Of a DNA stretch of 64,000 nt, positions 23,501-36,466 are shown one piece after another; the stretch's first letter is position 1; each line of letters opens with the position of its first letter. The translations under genes and the position numbers were made by a program. Under the pieces are notes generated by a model. The model saw only the letters and a program-made list of their open reading frames with translations, had not been told where the DNA came from and did no database searches. Origin of the DNA: Pomacea canaliculata (Eukaryota > Mollusca > Gastropoda > Architaenioglossa > Ampullariidae); the NCBI RefSeq assembly GCF_003073045.1, contig NC_037598.1, positions 13,554,486 through 13,618,485 on the forward strand, in the 5' to 3' direction.

Positions 23501-24802
23501 AAAATGTCTACACACAGACATGCTTGCACATGCACAAGCTCATAAACCCAAAGACATTTTTTACCAACCAAACTTTTTCATTTGCTCATCCTTTGGAAAT
23601 CTATTAAAGGATAATGTTGGAGAGTAGGCCTGAACTGTTTATTATTGTATGAGCCGACATGTTCGAAGAACGTTACATGTATCCACAGCCGACATCAACT
23701 GGAAGTGGTCTACCCTCGGCTTGGGCTGAAGGTCACATGCATGCATAATTCTCCCAAATCCTCCATATAGGCCGCAATAGCCGACAAGAAGCATATATGT
23801 CTGTCCTGTCATGTACTCGTATGTGTCCTGTCTATCTCCTAACAGACATTCATTGCTTATTCCGCAAATTTTACATTATTAATATGATCCACGTGATAAG
23901 ACAAAAGCTTATAGATTCACTGAAATCTGCAGTTGCCATAGCGGCCGGATTTAATTATTTTGCTGGCCTTTTTTGCCTTTGGACACCCGAGAAGGTCAAG
24001 AGTACCTCTTTGAAGTAATCATTCCAGTCAATGAGGTTCAGGGCCGCGAATTTCCCTCCAACTTGCATTTGAAAGAGTTCGGTAACACTGGGGTCTGGCA
24101 TGCAGTTTTGTCCAGATCAAAGCGAATGCGTGGGTTAGGCGTGTGACCCTTCACCTTTAGCCTCAGACTTGACAAGACCCTGGTATGCCCTTATGTTTGT
24201 CGGATCAATGCTTGATTTGAAGCATCTCGGCAGTTAGATGAAATCGATCTGGTTACGGATCGACCCATCGGTGGCAGGCTTTTCGATGGCATGCTCCATA
24301 GTGGGAACGACGGTTCCAGTCGCATAATTTCGCTTTCCCCTCCCTGGAGTGTTCCGATCCAGCAAGTCATTGCTGTGTAAATTCATATCTTGTTAATGGA
24401 CTTACTTCCTTCGCTTGGCGGTGCCCATCTCCTCCCCAAGCTTCACCGCAGCCAGTACCCGTCCACGCGATACGCTGCAGTCACACCCGACTGTAATTAC
24501 ACCCGTTTTATTTATAAATTTACATGCTATATAGGTTTTGTATAAATGTTTGTGTGTGTGAGAGAGAGAGAGAAAGAATGCGTACGAGTTGGCGTATATG
24601 GATGTATGTGTTAAACGGGGTTTACTTTGTGATGACAGAGAGCACAACGAGACAGCTGGCTGGTGACAGGTGTTGAACAATTCAAACAGTTATACAACAA
24701 AGACATGTTGATAACTCTACTTCACATTGCTTTTTGTGAGAGTAGGGGACAGCATCGTAGATACATGCGCGAGCTCGCATACACACAAAACACTCTGTAC
24801 AT

Positions 24803-25918
24803 CAGCGGTTCTCAACCTTTTACATGTGGCGACTACGTCCGCGACCCCTTAGCCAGCTAGGTCGGTGGAAGAGCGGGGGGGGGCCTTAGCTAACCTCGAA
24901 CGCCGCGTCGACAACAACGTTCGTATCTGCACTGTTAATGAAATTTTACTAAAGCAAATCTGTGGTGCTAATAAATATTATTTTATTGGACACTCACTTT
25001 GATTAATGAGAAGGTTGAGCCTGTTGCTGTTGCATAGAGAAGCGAACCTGGGTGCGACGTACCCACTGCTATTCGCAGCTCAGCCTCTGCATCCACACGA
25101 TTTCTGTATTTCGACTTCAGTGCTGCCAATGCTGAAAATCCTTGCTCACACATATATGAAGTTGAAAATGGCAGAAGAACTTTCATTGCTTTCTCAGAAT
25201 ATTCACCGTTGACGCTAATCCAGAATTTGGCACTGGTGTTGTTTGGAAACCATTTTCAGGGATTGGTCACGAAAGGTCGATGAGCTGCTCTTCTTGCGTG
25301 GACGTGCTAGGATCAGCCAGAAATGGATGTATTTAGTCACATCAATTTCAGCGAATAATGCTGAAACCTTTCTTGCAAGATGGGCAATGATCAAGATTCA
25401 AAGTTGTCAGCCTGCACTTACACAAGCAAGAAACATATCAAAAATATTTTCTTGGAGGTATCTTCTGCGTCCACAACGAATGTTTCGACGAAAGCATCAT
25501 CTTGTCAGTTGTTTGTAATATGGTGGTGTCCTTCGTCTGGTCAACCGTTTCCTGAATGCGTGCCTTTTAGATGTTTTAAAAAAAAGAGAGGTGTGACTGG
25601 AAAGGGAGAGGGAGTCAGCGATGAAGATTGGAAGAGAGAGGGCAAAAGTGAGAGGAGGAGATTGGAGGCTTAATTGTTGAGAGGGTGATTGTGTTTTGAG
25701 TTTTGGAAGTGAGAAGTCACTGCATTGCCGAGACAGTGTACTTGAATAGGGAGAGAGATTTGGAGTTTGATCGCCCTCACCACTCGGTTACACAATGTAA
25801 ACTAATTTCACTAATACCAGTATAAAAACTTTTTTTAAAAAATGACCACCTTCGCGACCCCCTTGTAGGCACGTCGCGACCCCCCAGGGGGTCGCGCCCC
25901 ACAGGTTGAGAACCGCTG
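24803..25918 (-). mobile_element. hAT (Charlie/ZBED-like) DNA transposon relic with intact ends and target duplication
   Basis: The element begins CAGCGGTTCTCAACCTTTTA and ends with its inverse, GGTTGAGAACCGCTG. It is flanked by perfect 8-bp direct copies CTGTACAT (24795-24802 and 25919-25926), the diagnostic hAT target duplication. On the minus strand a piece of the transposase C-terminus survives at about 25171-25060: LLPFSTSYMCEQGFSALAAL, then KSKYRNRVDAEAELRIAVGT, the hAT dimerisation region as in ZBED5/FAM200 proteins. Upstream on the same strand, a second decayed piece around 25260-25345 reads VTKYIHFWLILARPRKKSSS. Most of the ~600-residue transposase, including the zinc finger and most catalytic residues, is missing, so this is an internally deleted, non-autonomous copy. 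Confidence 0.93.
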
Positions 25919-25926
25919 CTGTACAT

Positions 25927-27456
25927 ACATCGGCACATGCGCACACACACGCACACAGTGAAGCTTTCATCCCTTTTACAACTTTTCTTCACGAAATCTG
26001 AAGAACCTTTAATTGTATTCACAAATTTAAAAAGATAATTGTGTACATGGTCGTACAGGTGTAGGATACTTGATCTAAAAACGAAAAATATGATATAGCG
26101 CCTGACATGTTTATGCAGATTGGGGAAGACGTTTCAAAACCATTCTGTATTTATTTGTAATCCACAAATACTCATAAATTTACTAAAAACAAAATTGAAA
26201 TGGGCTAATACCTCCAGATGGCTTATAACACCGATGGCATTCCGAGAGAAAGAGAGGGGGGAGAGAGAGAAACTCATTATAAATAATTAGCAATGAAAAT
26301 AGCGACATTTGAAATAGTTAAATTAGCAAGACCAATGTAAGTTTCAAGAAAACGAAATAGTGAATCCGATGATGGTTGTCTCTCCATTCCACTTTTCCTG
26401 GTTCACATTATCTTAGCCGATGTCGATTGGACACAAACACAATTAAGTGGACAGATTTAATAATCTAGTCTGAAAACAACGACAGACATGATCAAATAAC
26501 ACAAAGGGGCGTCCATGTTACTGCGTCTTCTTTTTACACAAATACGTCGCGACCACCATCCTCTAGGGAGCAGGATGTAGTCTTCATGCAGATGAGACTG
26601 TGGTCCGCATATTCCTCTTCACTCGCCACATCCAGAAAAGCCTCGCATGGCCTCTGAGAGCAGGAAACGCTTAATGGCGAAGAAGACAGACGAAGAACTG
26701 GTTGACGGACGAAGTACCCGTGCATCGACGTGACGCCCACCCACAGTCACGCCACCACAAGTTGTGTGTCAGGCTAAAGCTCCCCCTAACACCACTGCAA
26801 CAAGGTGCAACTCATGTTGGCAAAAGTGTACCATGGAAGCATCTAGACGGATATATGTGCTTGTTTTTCAGGTTTGAATATGCGGGAACATTTGTGTGTG
26901 TGTGATTGCCTTATGTGGGTGAGTGCCTATGCACCTACTCAAACTTCCATTTCAACAAACATCATTGGGTCACAATTTTCCTTCTCACGTGCAGCCGGCT
27001 GTGACCACGTGAAAGAGGGCTGTTTTTGTCGAAGTACTGTGTTTTGTATTGCACGGACTCAGTCGTGGGTGACATCGTGTTTATACCGATATTTCGCACA
27101 GTTTGTTTACAAACCAGCAACTCACTAAACAGCGATGAGCTGCCAGATATTTCTTCTTGTCACACATTTTAGTGACCGGCTTCTTACATGTTAATGTCGA
27201 TTTGCAAGGACTGATAAGACTGGATGTAAGCACATTTAGGGACTGGCTGCTCACACGAAGATTACAACTATTCAGCATTTTTAAAAAACAGATCCACACA
27301 GTCTAGAGATCCGCTCGTAAAAAACACACACACACACGTTTTTTCTTCTCTTCTACCATCTCAAAAATTAACAATTTTCTTTACTCGCGTGGCACGTTAA
27401 TTAAATATATAAAACTTGCCAACCATGTTAAAATATTAATACACGCGACTTTTGTA
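25927..27456. other. spacer, no gene recognised
   Basis: AT-rich DNA with a (GA)n-rich stretch near 26249-26272 and scattered CA/GT runs. No open frame on either strand shows a recognisable domain. Confidence 0.5.
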
Positions 27457-28279
27457 ATGGGAAAACTCATTCCACTTCCTTCCGGTGAAAACTTCTATAG
27501 GTCACCGCAAGGTAAGAGGAACCTAGATTCATGTCCCAAAACTGCAGACAACCTTTACTATGGAATCCTTGAAGAGAAGACGCTTCATTTGCAGAGAACC
27601 ATTATGGCTTCCTCTAAACTGAAGTGTGATTTGATCAGCATCATTAAGTCCGCTTCTGCAGGGAGTGGAATCTGTGCCATCCCAATAGGGTTTGTACTCG
27701 ACATCGTATCCGTCTCGGCTCTTTACTGCGTAGTTTCTGCGGGTTTGGTGTTTTCTGTCTTCCCGGATAAAGTCCTAGTAATGTTGTTTCCCCATTCTCG
27801 TTGTTATTTGCATTCCGTGCTACTTCGTCATCACGACCACCGTCGCCCTCAATGGCAACAACAACAGCAATCACAATTACTTTTGCACTCGACTACACTA
27901 TAATTACGAACTGAAGGGTAACTGCTTGGAGCATCGACATCTCTCTCTTTTTCTTACAGTACTCATTTTGAAAGATCTCAAGAGTTTGTCAGGGATGTTA
28001 AAGTTTTGCTTTTATTTTTGCGTTTTGAATATCCTACTACATGATATGGTAGTACTAGAATAAACTGTGGCATATTCACAATGAGTTATGTTACTATAGT
28101 GTAGCCAGAAAATCAACTCTTTATTCAATCACTCTATGTTTATTTAAATTATGTGTTCCAATTCTAGGACAGTCCACGCCTGTGGCTTGTCAGGCGTATG
28201 CAGACATGGATTTACCGGCCACAAACAAAATCAGGAAGTTTGCTGAACTCTTGTTTCCCACTCCAAAGTGTTCTGCCTG
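27457..28279 (+). CDS. tentative two-exon gene fragment, unrecognised
   Basis: Two exon-like pieces fit each other. The first, 27457-27511, starts ATG and ends at a good donor (CAAG then GTAAGA) in phase 1. The second, 28168-28279, follows AATTCTAG, stays open for 37 codons (QSTPVACQAYADMDLPATNK and on to PKCSAW), and ends at TG|GTAAAG. Phase is kept at the join (G+GA). The product is not recognised, no further exon was found, and chance is a serious alternative. Confidence 0.2.
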
Positions 28280-29020
28280 GTAAAGTGTGTCGTACGTGGT
28301 ACCATTCATGGTAGTCATTAATTTTCCAACTCACCACGTCCTTACCCTCTGAGGCTGTAGTTATAATGCGAGAGCAAGTCTTTTCCTCGAAGCAAAACTC
28401 GGGAACTCAAGGGAAAAGCGTCTTGTTTTCGTATTTACAATGCGGTGTCCAGACCATGTGTACACAACTTCATGTTTCCCCCGAGCACCCCAAACTTTGA
28501 TGCTGCTTTATATCTACAAGAGTAAAACAACATGTGCAGGGTCTGGACACGGCTTTAGAACTTCCGAAATGAGATACTTGCTTTTGAGTTCCCCACCTTG
28601 CCTCAAGGCAACGACTTACCCTCACTTCATAACTACGGTTCCAGGGAACCCCTTGTTATTTAAGGGGATCCTAGGTCCAAACATTAACATAAAGAACGCA
28701 AGTAATCATAGTGAAAGATCAGTACACTTACAAGTTATTGGTGATGCAAGAAAAATATAAAAAATCACAAGAAACAAAAACTGAGTATAATCACTTCTCT
28801 AAGAATGGACCACGAAATCAACAGATGGCACCTGAAATAATATCAATATTGATTACTTTCTTTGCTCTGCGAGCACCTCGGGCATTCAGTCCCGGATTGC
28901 GAGGTCATCTCTCCCCCCAAACGTTCCTCACGTGACCGATGTCGTCACTTTCACAACCGGCTAACGCGTCACATGCACGGTGACGTCACTCTCGGCTGCA
29001 GCCCTCGCCAGGTCTGGTCA
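28280..29020. other. spacer and 3' flank of the universal stress gene
   Basis: Mostly non-coding. It contains an 11-bp perfect inverted repeat GTGTCCAGACC/GGTCTGGACAC (28445-28455 and 28540-28550). The last part likely holds the minus-strand USP 3' UTR and is GC-richer than the rest. Confidence 0.45.
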
Positions 29021-32000
29021 CTACTGACTGTCGCTGCTGCCGGCCACCTCCTTGTGACGACAGATGAGGACAGGAACGTGAGCGTGGTTCAGGATGTAGT
29101 CACTGACAGAGCCCAGGAGCGTGCGGCGCACCTTCCCCTGCCCTCGGGTGCCTGTCACGATGCATGACACTCCCTCCATCTCCGCTGTCTTGACGATGGA
29201 GTGACCCGCCTCGCCGCTCAGGCGTAGTAATTTCCCTTTGACCTGTCAAGGATGACTATTATTAGTCCTTTTTTTTCAAAGATTTCTACAACAGTTTACA
29301 TGTAGCAAAGGAAAACTTCCCTATCTACAATCTAATAATAGTACAGAGAGATTTGAATGTGCTAGAGTAGGAAGCAAGGAACCATGGAAAAGGAAAGTAT
29401 AAAATTATAACAATGGTAGCAGATAGTGTGTGGGATTTTTGGAGGATAAAACGACCTTGTAATTGAGGAACAATTTTTCAACACAAACAGATTCACAAAG
29501 TGACTTGGTAATCACCTGATGGCAGGACACAGAGTCAGATCAAATTATCATTAATGGTAAATGGAGACACACACTTTAAGATGTCAACGGCAAAAGGGGG
29601 AGCAGACATAGTATTAACCATAACTTGCTCATCCCTGTACACAGACTTCACTACCAGGTGGCTTGTAGCAACAGCAAGCTAACGGAAAACTTCAACACTA
29701 TGCTGGTGTCAAGCAGAAATACTTCTCTCATCGTTCCTATTTATACTGCGAGTTGTTAAAACTGTCGCAAACTTTAAGCCGCTTATCAGACTGCTGCTCT
29801 AAACCTAGAATAAAGCTTAGCTGTAAGCTAAAATGGTCATAAAATTAATATATGCAGCTTAACTGGCTTTTAACGGTTGTGCACTACTTAGTGGCGAGCC
29901 AAACGTCGTGCGTTGAGCCCCAGATGTGCATGTCTATATTCCATCAATCTCTTTTTAACTTCATGAAAAGTGATTTATCCAAACCATTTCTTGCATGTTG
30001 CCATGGCGTATTTTAAAGGGGCTGTGACCTTATCAGACCATCTTGGTAATCCAACTCGCTAAAACATGCGATGCCGATCAAATTTATAGACGATTTCCCC
30101 CTGTAAATGTCACCAGACCTTACTGCCTAAACTAAAAAGATATTAAAGAGTATAAGTGTGGCGATTTCGTGTTTAGCTAGCCATGCTCATGTCGGTGCAA
30201 ACAACTAAGATCGAGGGCAGTCTCGATTATGTCGACTGCTTGGTCCACATCATACGATCTGAACGCCCTTCGGGATGAAAGGTTCGCATCCTCGGTCTTT
30301 CGTTCAACCAAACTCCGGAAGCTGCAGCTGCGTACCCCATGCTGTGTCAGCTTATCCTTGATCTTGCTGACGATGGAGTTCACTTCCTCTTCTTCTTGAT
30401 GTATCATGCGGCTGATCATCGCTGGGTCACTGGACATGACGGCTGAGACAAGGAAACAGGAACTTTGAACTCTAACTGTACGACAAGTAGTGAAAACGTA
30501 AATCTAGATCACACTACACTAAGCATTAAATGATTGAATGAAAAATTACAATGTGGTTCTTGACTGTTTACTAGCTCTGGATGTTTTGAAGTAAAATATG
30601 TTCGTAATTTTAAAGCAAAATGTTTTCTAGTGTCTACTAGTCAAGGAATTGAGAGAACGAAAGTAAATTACAATAGTCTGATACAATACTTCATTTTCAT
30701 GCTTTAATATATTTTCTTTGGAAGTATTGCTTGCTCATATATTAAATGAGAATAGAGTTGTTGTCACTACAACTACTAAAGTGAAGTGCGATCTTGCCAC
30801 CACGTTTGAGACCTGCCTTAATCAGGCTACGACCAAGGATGCTGAATTTTCTTACATCACAAACAAGGACACGCACACAAGCACACTCAGGTGTACTAGC
30901 ACTGCCATTGTACACATACACACATGCTAGGTCATTCATGCACTGGCGACTAGTTCTGAACCCCAATCTAATTAATGACAAATCAAGCAAAACAAAACAC
31001 AATCCATATGTTGAAGCCATTTCAAGAAATGAAATTGAGGGATCGTTAGCATCAGATCGTCTGCAGATTCTTTTTGCCTATTTGTTTCCGTCCCTCTCGG
31101 TCAAGTCGCTATTTTCAGACACTCATGTTTCTCCAGAATCGATTTGCAAGGCACGCACACTTTGAGATAGTAGTAAACACCGTCTGTCTCCTATTTTCAA
31201 CGGAAATGTCACAAAATGGAATTTCTTTTTCCGGTAATTTTGAAAAAACAGTCCATTTTCTGTCCCTTGTGAAGTGGTGTTGTGTTATCGACGACTAATG
31301 CATCTCAGCAGCTCCTCGCGGTGGAGAGTCCCTATAGCTCTCTCCAAAACCTCTTGGACCGCTTGATGGCGAATTGTGTTCCGGCAACTTGATATGACTT
31401 GGCTTTACACTTCTTTGTTATGAGAAATCATTAGACATTTTTTTCTGGGAAAAGCAAGGGAAGGGCACTTAGAAACATATCCGAATAAATATATTCAGAG
31501 ACTAGTGCTGCTGAAGTTGGAATTCATGTTGAGTGAACTACCTACAACCCGTTTTAACCGATGGCCTCGTTCCCGTATATGACTATATGTGCGCTTGTCA
31601 TGACCACGATAGGTCTTGCCGTTGCCAGCTGTTGTGACTATGGCTGGTAAATATGTTTTGACATGCAGGACAGGCGATCGAAGAGGCTGGCCCTGAAGTG
31701 GGTTCGAGGCTTGACGTGAATGCAAACCCAGGATGCTGACAAAGAACACTACACTCCGTCATCTCGCGTGCGCTCGCCACGAGACCATGTGGGACTAGCT
31801 CCACGCCATCGGCTCGGACATAGCGTGCCCTTCAAACGGGTGTCTGACAAATGTAGCTCGAGAGAAGAGAGTACAAATCATGGAACACAGTAAATCGATT
31901 GAGCACAAGACAATCATGAACAAAATAAAGAAAGTGAAATGTTTTGAAAACGTTGGTACAGCTTTGCATATCTCAAAATCAGTCTCGTATTAAAACTAAG

Positions 32001-32948
32001 AAAACAAATTTCGAAATAATTCATGTCAATGTTCTCTCGGATATATAGCTCACATATAAATGAACTACCGTTAATAAATTTTCCAAGTACACTGTTGTGA
32101 AAAGGTTGGCCTCAGGTCAAGATATAGCCTTTGCAAAGCTCTGAAATACCGGTGGACCTAGTTTCCAATAGCAATCACACAAAAATGGGCACAAAATTAT
32201 ATTGTACATTAATATATCGGCGGACCTAGTTTCCAACAGCCGTCACACAAGAACAGGTACCTGAATAAAGAAACAAGGAAAGAATCGTGGAAGGCAGCAA
32301 AGGATGGCAGGGAAGGATGGTAGGAGGTATACCTTGCTGGTTTCGGGTCTTTTGACAATACAAACTGGTTGTGCACGTCTCCGTCCATGAACTCTGTCAA
32401 CTTCGTTGCACCAAACTATCGTTTCGTGGAACTGTTGTCCTTTACTGTAGACTTTATGGCAAACTAAATCCTGAGCTCAGCTGTGCAACGCAGTGAAACT
32501 GATAACAACGAATCCCATTTGAATGCTTTAAAGCAGATGCTACTCTCCTAGAACACATCAATTTTGCCTGAGAGCATATACACAGGTGCGCCGAAAGCTA
32601 TTTATGTTACAAACTTTCTCTCAAACTTAGCTTTTGTAAAAGCCAAGGGCCACAAACGAACTCGAGAGGCTAATGGAAAGTAATGAAAAAATAGTAGGAT
32701 CTCTTAAAGTAAGATTGTATACGCGTCTGTAAAAGTGTATACACCGCACAGAAAAGTCTCATGAAAGACGATGAGAGAAATGGAAGGCATCAGGTGATAC
32801 CTACGTGCATGCAAGAGGGAGCTGTAGTCTGGGCAGTGAGCTATCAAGACCTCTACGCCATCTCTGTGCATGTTGGCCATGTACCCTGCAACCCACCAGG
32901 CACACACATTACAAGTAACAGCACAATTGGTCAAAGACCACGGTTGTT

Positions 32949-32993
<45 letters not shown>

Positions 32994-35900
32994 TTTCCTT
33001 TCAGATTCTGCCTGCAGAAGCAGTCGTATTCTTTAGGGAAGAAACAACTCATCTTTGCATAAAAACAGTTTTAAACAATATTTAAGTAAATGCATTGTTA
33101 CAACATAGACAAACATGTTCATATGTATGTTCAAGCATAACGACATGTAATGTTGATAATCTGGAAAACGATAACTAAAGCAGGATACACATAGATTACA
33201 CATGAAAACATGTCATGCAACGATTACCAAAAAAGCACATAAAGGCAAGACATTTGACACTGAAACACTAGATTACATCTAACACTATGTCACTAAACCT
33301 GTCGCATGCCTAAAGGAAATAAAGGAAAAGAAATTAGTACTTAAGAAAGACCAAACACACTCAGCTTTGATAAAAAAAAATGTAGTTTCTTTCAATCGTC
33401 ATTCTTTCATAATATCTAAGATTAAAATGATTCGTTCACACACTCCAAATCAACAAATACAGTTACAAAGATGGAACAGTAACACATGGATGCAAATACA
33501 ATCTGTTATGTTCATCAGCAAGCTAAAAACAATAAGGAATCGGGTTGAAGATGAATTAGGAAGCTGAGCAGCACAAGAGAAAAAAAAAACCCAGCCTCAG
33601 GCGGCGATAAGCAGACATACACAGCTGAAAGGGACGGTGGCGGTTACAGTTGCCGCTATGGGCGACAATCACTTCAGTGTCCTGTGTGTAGATAAACTGC
33701 ATATACCCTGAAATGAAAGGTCATCTGCACACACAGCACACCCAAAACGCTGGCACGTTCGAAAAAAATGTCTACAGTAGAAAATTACACATTGTGAAAA
33801 GAACAAAAAAATGAAGAGTTAGAAAAGTAAACTCTGAAAACTGGATTTGTTAGCCACTGATGCAAAGTATAGGGACAAAAAATCTTCTATTATTTGTTTG
33901 CAAGTGTATTGCTACACACTCGTTCTACTTCTCTCGCCCATTCACTCAGTCACCAACTCTTCCCTATAATTATCGCACTGAAGGGTTTCCAAGCTAAGGA
34001 ATCCAGTCAATCACCTCAGTCATTAGGATTTTATACCAAAATCGATGGGACCGATTGGTCGAAAAAGCAATCAGTCTGCTAAACTAGTGTCTATTTAAAC
34101 TATTGACCTACTCTTTTTCACATACTCTGAAGAGTGAAACCCCTATTTGTTATCGTCCTTGCTGGCTCCTTCAAACCTCTAATTTACCTGATGAGAATAT
34201 GCGACTGCACGAATGTCTTACTTTTGCCGGATGCTCAAGTGCATCCTAAACAAATTCTTAAGCCTGCGGGATTCTCATTAATGTTACCGATTATTTAGAG
34301 TCTGTTTTATGACCCTGTACATAGGGTACCATAAATTATCAATTATTTACAGTTAATTTCATAACCCCACAACCAGAGAAAGGCCGCGGGACGAAGTGGG
34401 GAGATGAAAATATAAGAGAAATAATAAGTGCATCATTGGCGGCAAAGAAAGATAATGCCAACCAACCATATTGACAACTAAAGCTCATTCACAATGATTT
34501 TATTTTAAAACTCCCTAGTACGTGATGCACAAAAAACACAAACACTTAGGAAGAGCATCAAGGGCTCTCACTGGGAGAAAATTAGGGCCACGGCAGGGAG
34601 TGAGAAAATGCACTGAGACAATTTTCTCTGCGGTTGAGGTTGCGTTGATGGGGTCACAACCGAACACACCCTGTTTGGTAGCGATCAGGGTCTCTTTCTA
34701 TATTTCTGCTTCGTTTGATGCAATAATTATTGCTTCCCTACGTGGCCTTCTCGCCTCTATATCATTATGAAAATCGAGGACAGTCCATCAGAAAACATTA
34801 TATCACTTACTGAAGGTCTGTGGTTGACGGTATATTGTCTACATGTTCAAGGGCCGTTAGTCTAGCCGTGTTTTGTTTGAACTACCGCTCGTTTATCTCA
34901 ATCCAGTGTCCCATATATGTCTAAAGTCACAAAACTTGCAGGCAGGACGGGAAGGTTAAAACTGCATATTTGTATATCTCTTTCCTGATCGGGTTGAAAA
35001 AAAAAAACCAATGCAAATTTATACCGTTAGCAGACAATATAAAATTAGAATGGGGAAGGCGCCGTAGGAAAGGCTGCTTGTTTCGAGCAGTGGTGAGACT
35101 ACCTCAGGACTAGTTAAGGACCGGAAGAGGTTCACAGTTATGGCTTCACCGGGTTTCCTAATGAGCGGAAATAAAGCAAAACCACAATTCGGATATATGC
35201 TTCCTTTACGATTACACCCTTAGGGAGCAGAAAGTTGCCGGTGCAGGGATGTGACGGGAAGACTTTACCTGCCTATCCGACCCAGCAGCCGGATTTATCA
35301 GGGAAGGTATGAGCTGATATTAGAGGACTACCTTCCCCAGTCAATACACGTTGATCTTTTATCTTGAGTAGCATTTTATCAGTGTTCACTTCTTAGTACG
35401 ACACTGGGAAAACTACACAGACTATCACAAGGAAAAAGATAAACTTTCGCTAGAGATGTATCAGGACAATAGGAAGGGATGAAAACTCTGCTATTCACAA
35501 AAGGTTAGCTTACCATCAGTAGGCTATTTATCACTGTTATTTCGTTTTTAAAAAAATGCGGCGAGAGTGGCTGGGCTCAGCAGGGCGGTGTGTCTATGTA
35601 GGCTTCCACGCCGTGTGAGTGTTATCTCTATGTACCCCTCTCTGGTCGAGGGCTCGAGAGAATACTTTAAAAAAACATTATCAACTTTTGCTGCCTCGGC
35701 AATCTGCTTTCCGCTCTGTATATGCTAAATGAACATTAGCGGATAGCCACGTGGGGACCACCTGCGAGCAGCACTCAGTCTCATATTACGACCCGCGTTA
35801 TTTTTGTATATTAACCCTGAAACAGGACAGCTTGCTGGGAACTGTGTTGTGACTACAGATATTACCAAATCATGCTAACTTTAATATTACAGCCTAATTC

Positions 35901-36466
35901 TTTTCCACTTCCCCATAATAATAGCTAAATATATGACTAATCACATGCAGTTAGAAGGTAATTAACGCTAAGGTCATCTGTGCTATTAACTTCCTGCTGT
36001 GTAGTCTGTTCAATACCAATCCTTATAATAGCTTATACTATTTTATAATGGGTGATGTTAATACCATGTCGAGTTCTATACTGATATTTATAGCTAAAGT
36101 CATAATAAGCTGCAAGAAACCTGGGAGTTTCAGAGATGAAATATTCTATCTGTGGGTGAGAGAGAGAGAATGAAAGAAAGATTCAAAAAGAGCGAGAGAA
36201 ATTTCTAACAAATAAAACAGTGTAATTATGTCCACTGTAGCAATATGACATAAATGATAAATAATGAACACTCCCTGCGAGATTAACATCTATAAAGTTT
36301 AGTTTTTATTTTTTGTTTTTTTTTATATTTTTTTTCATTTCGAGAAAAGACATGCGTAAACATTATGAAAGACAGACTTACAATCGAACGCGTAGAAGGA
36401 ATGTTCGCTACCGTCCATAGCGATCAGAACCTTTCGCCCGCCGCTGCTGCCCTCTTCGGCGGCCAT
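29021..36466 (-). CDS. universal stress protein (UspA domain), 4 coding exons
   Basis: Small soluble UspA-fold protein; the family binds ATP or AMP and is linked to stress responses, though exact roles in molluscs are not settled. Exons in coding order: 36466-36382 ([20 protein letters not shown]...), 32885-32805, 30442-30336, 29242-29021. Phases match (1, 1, 0), giving 164 residues, a single UspA domain. The first strand is [12 protein letters not shown] and the second [17 protein letters not shown]. The nucleotide loop is G122-TR-G125-nine residues-G135-S136 ([10 protein letters not shown] then [10 protein letters not shown]), which is the full G-2X-G-9X-G(S/T) pattern of ATP-binding members, and the end is HVPVLICRH. 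The ATG is preceded by a CpG-rich region. A second version of exon 2 lies in the large first intron and is listed separately. Confidence 0.93.
32947..32992. repeat. (GTT)n microsatellite
   Basis: About fifteen GTT units in a row, ending in a T run. It lies in the USP intron just upstream (minus-strand sense) of exon 2, so on the transcript it is an AAC repeat. Confidence 0.95.
33621..33707 (-). CDS. alternative (likely mutually exclusive) exon 2 of the universal stress gene
   Basis: On the minus strand the sequence TTTCATTTCAG precedes GGTATATGCAG, exactly like the acceptor side of the other exon 2. Joined to exon 1 it reads [20 protein letters not shown]; the other version reads [20 protein letters not shown]. 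Eight of the first seventeen residues are identical and spacing is the same up to Ala-His. The donor at 33621 is CTGT|GTATGT, phase 1, which joins exon 3 in frame (T+CC = Ser). Length is 87 bases against 81, both multiples of three and both phase 1-1. It would replace the second strand and the following loop of the UspA fold. Inclusion of both would duplicate the strand, so either/or splicing is the likelier use. Confidence 0.72.

Larger units (their letters stand above)
22755..24802. other. spacer between ACTR8 and the hAT relic
   Basis: Contains the ACTR8 promoter side, a truncated SINE head (23006-23040) and a possible second SINE-like relic near 23428-23500. About 24030-24480 is clearly less AT-rich than its surroundings and I could not assign it; no long open frame supports a gene. 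A (GA)n run is near 24560. Confidence 0.5.

Noticed and set aside
32315-32376. Possible third version of USP exon 2 (minus strand, GACAG|AGTTCATGGACGG...GCAAG|GTATAC)
   Set aside because: Joining it to exon 1 gives T+AG, a stop codon, its donor is in the wrong phase, and past the Phe-Met pair the residues do not resemble the other two exons.
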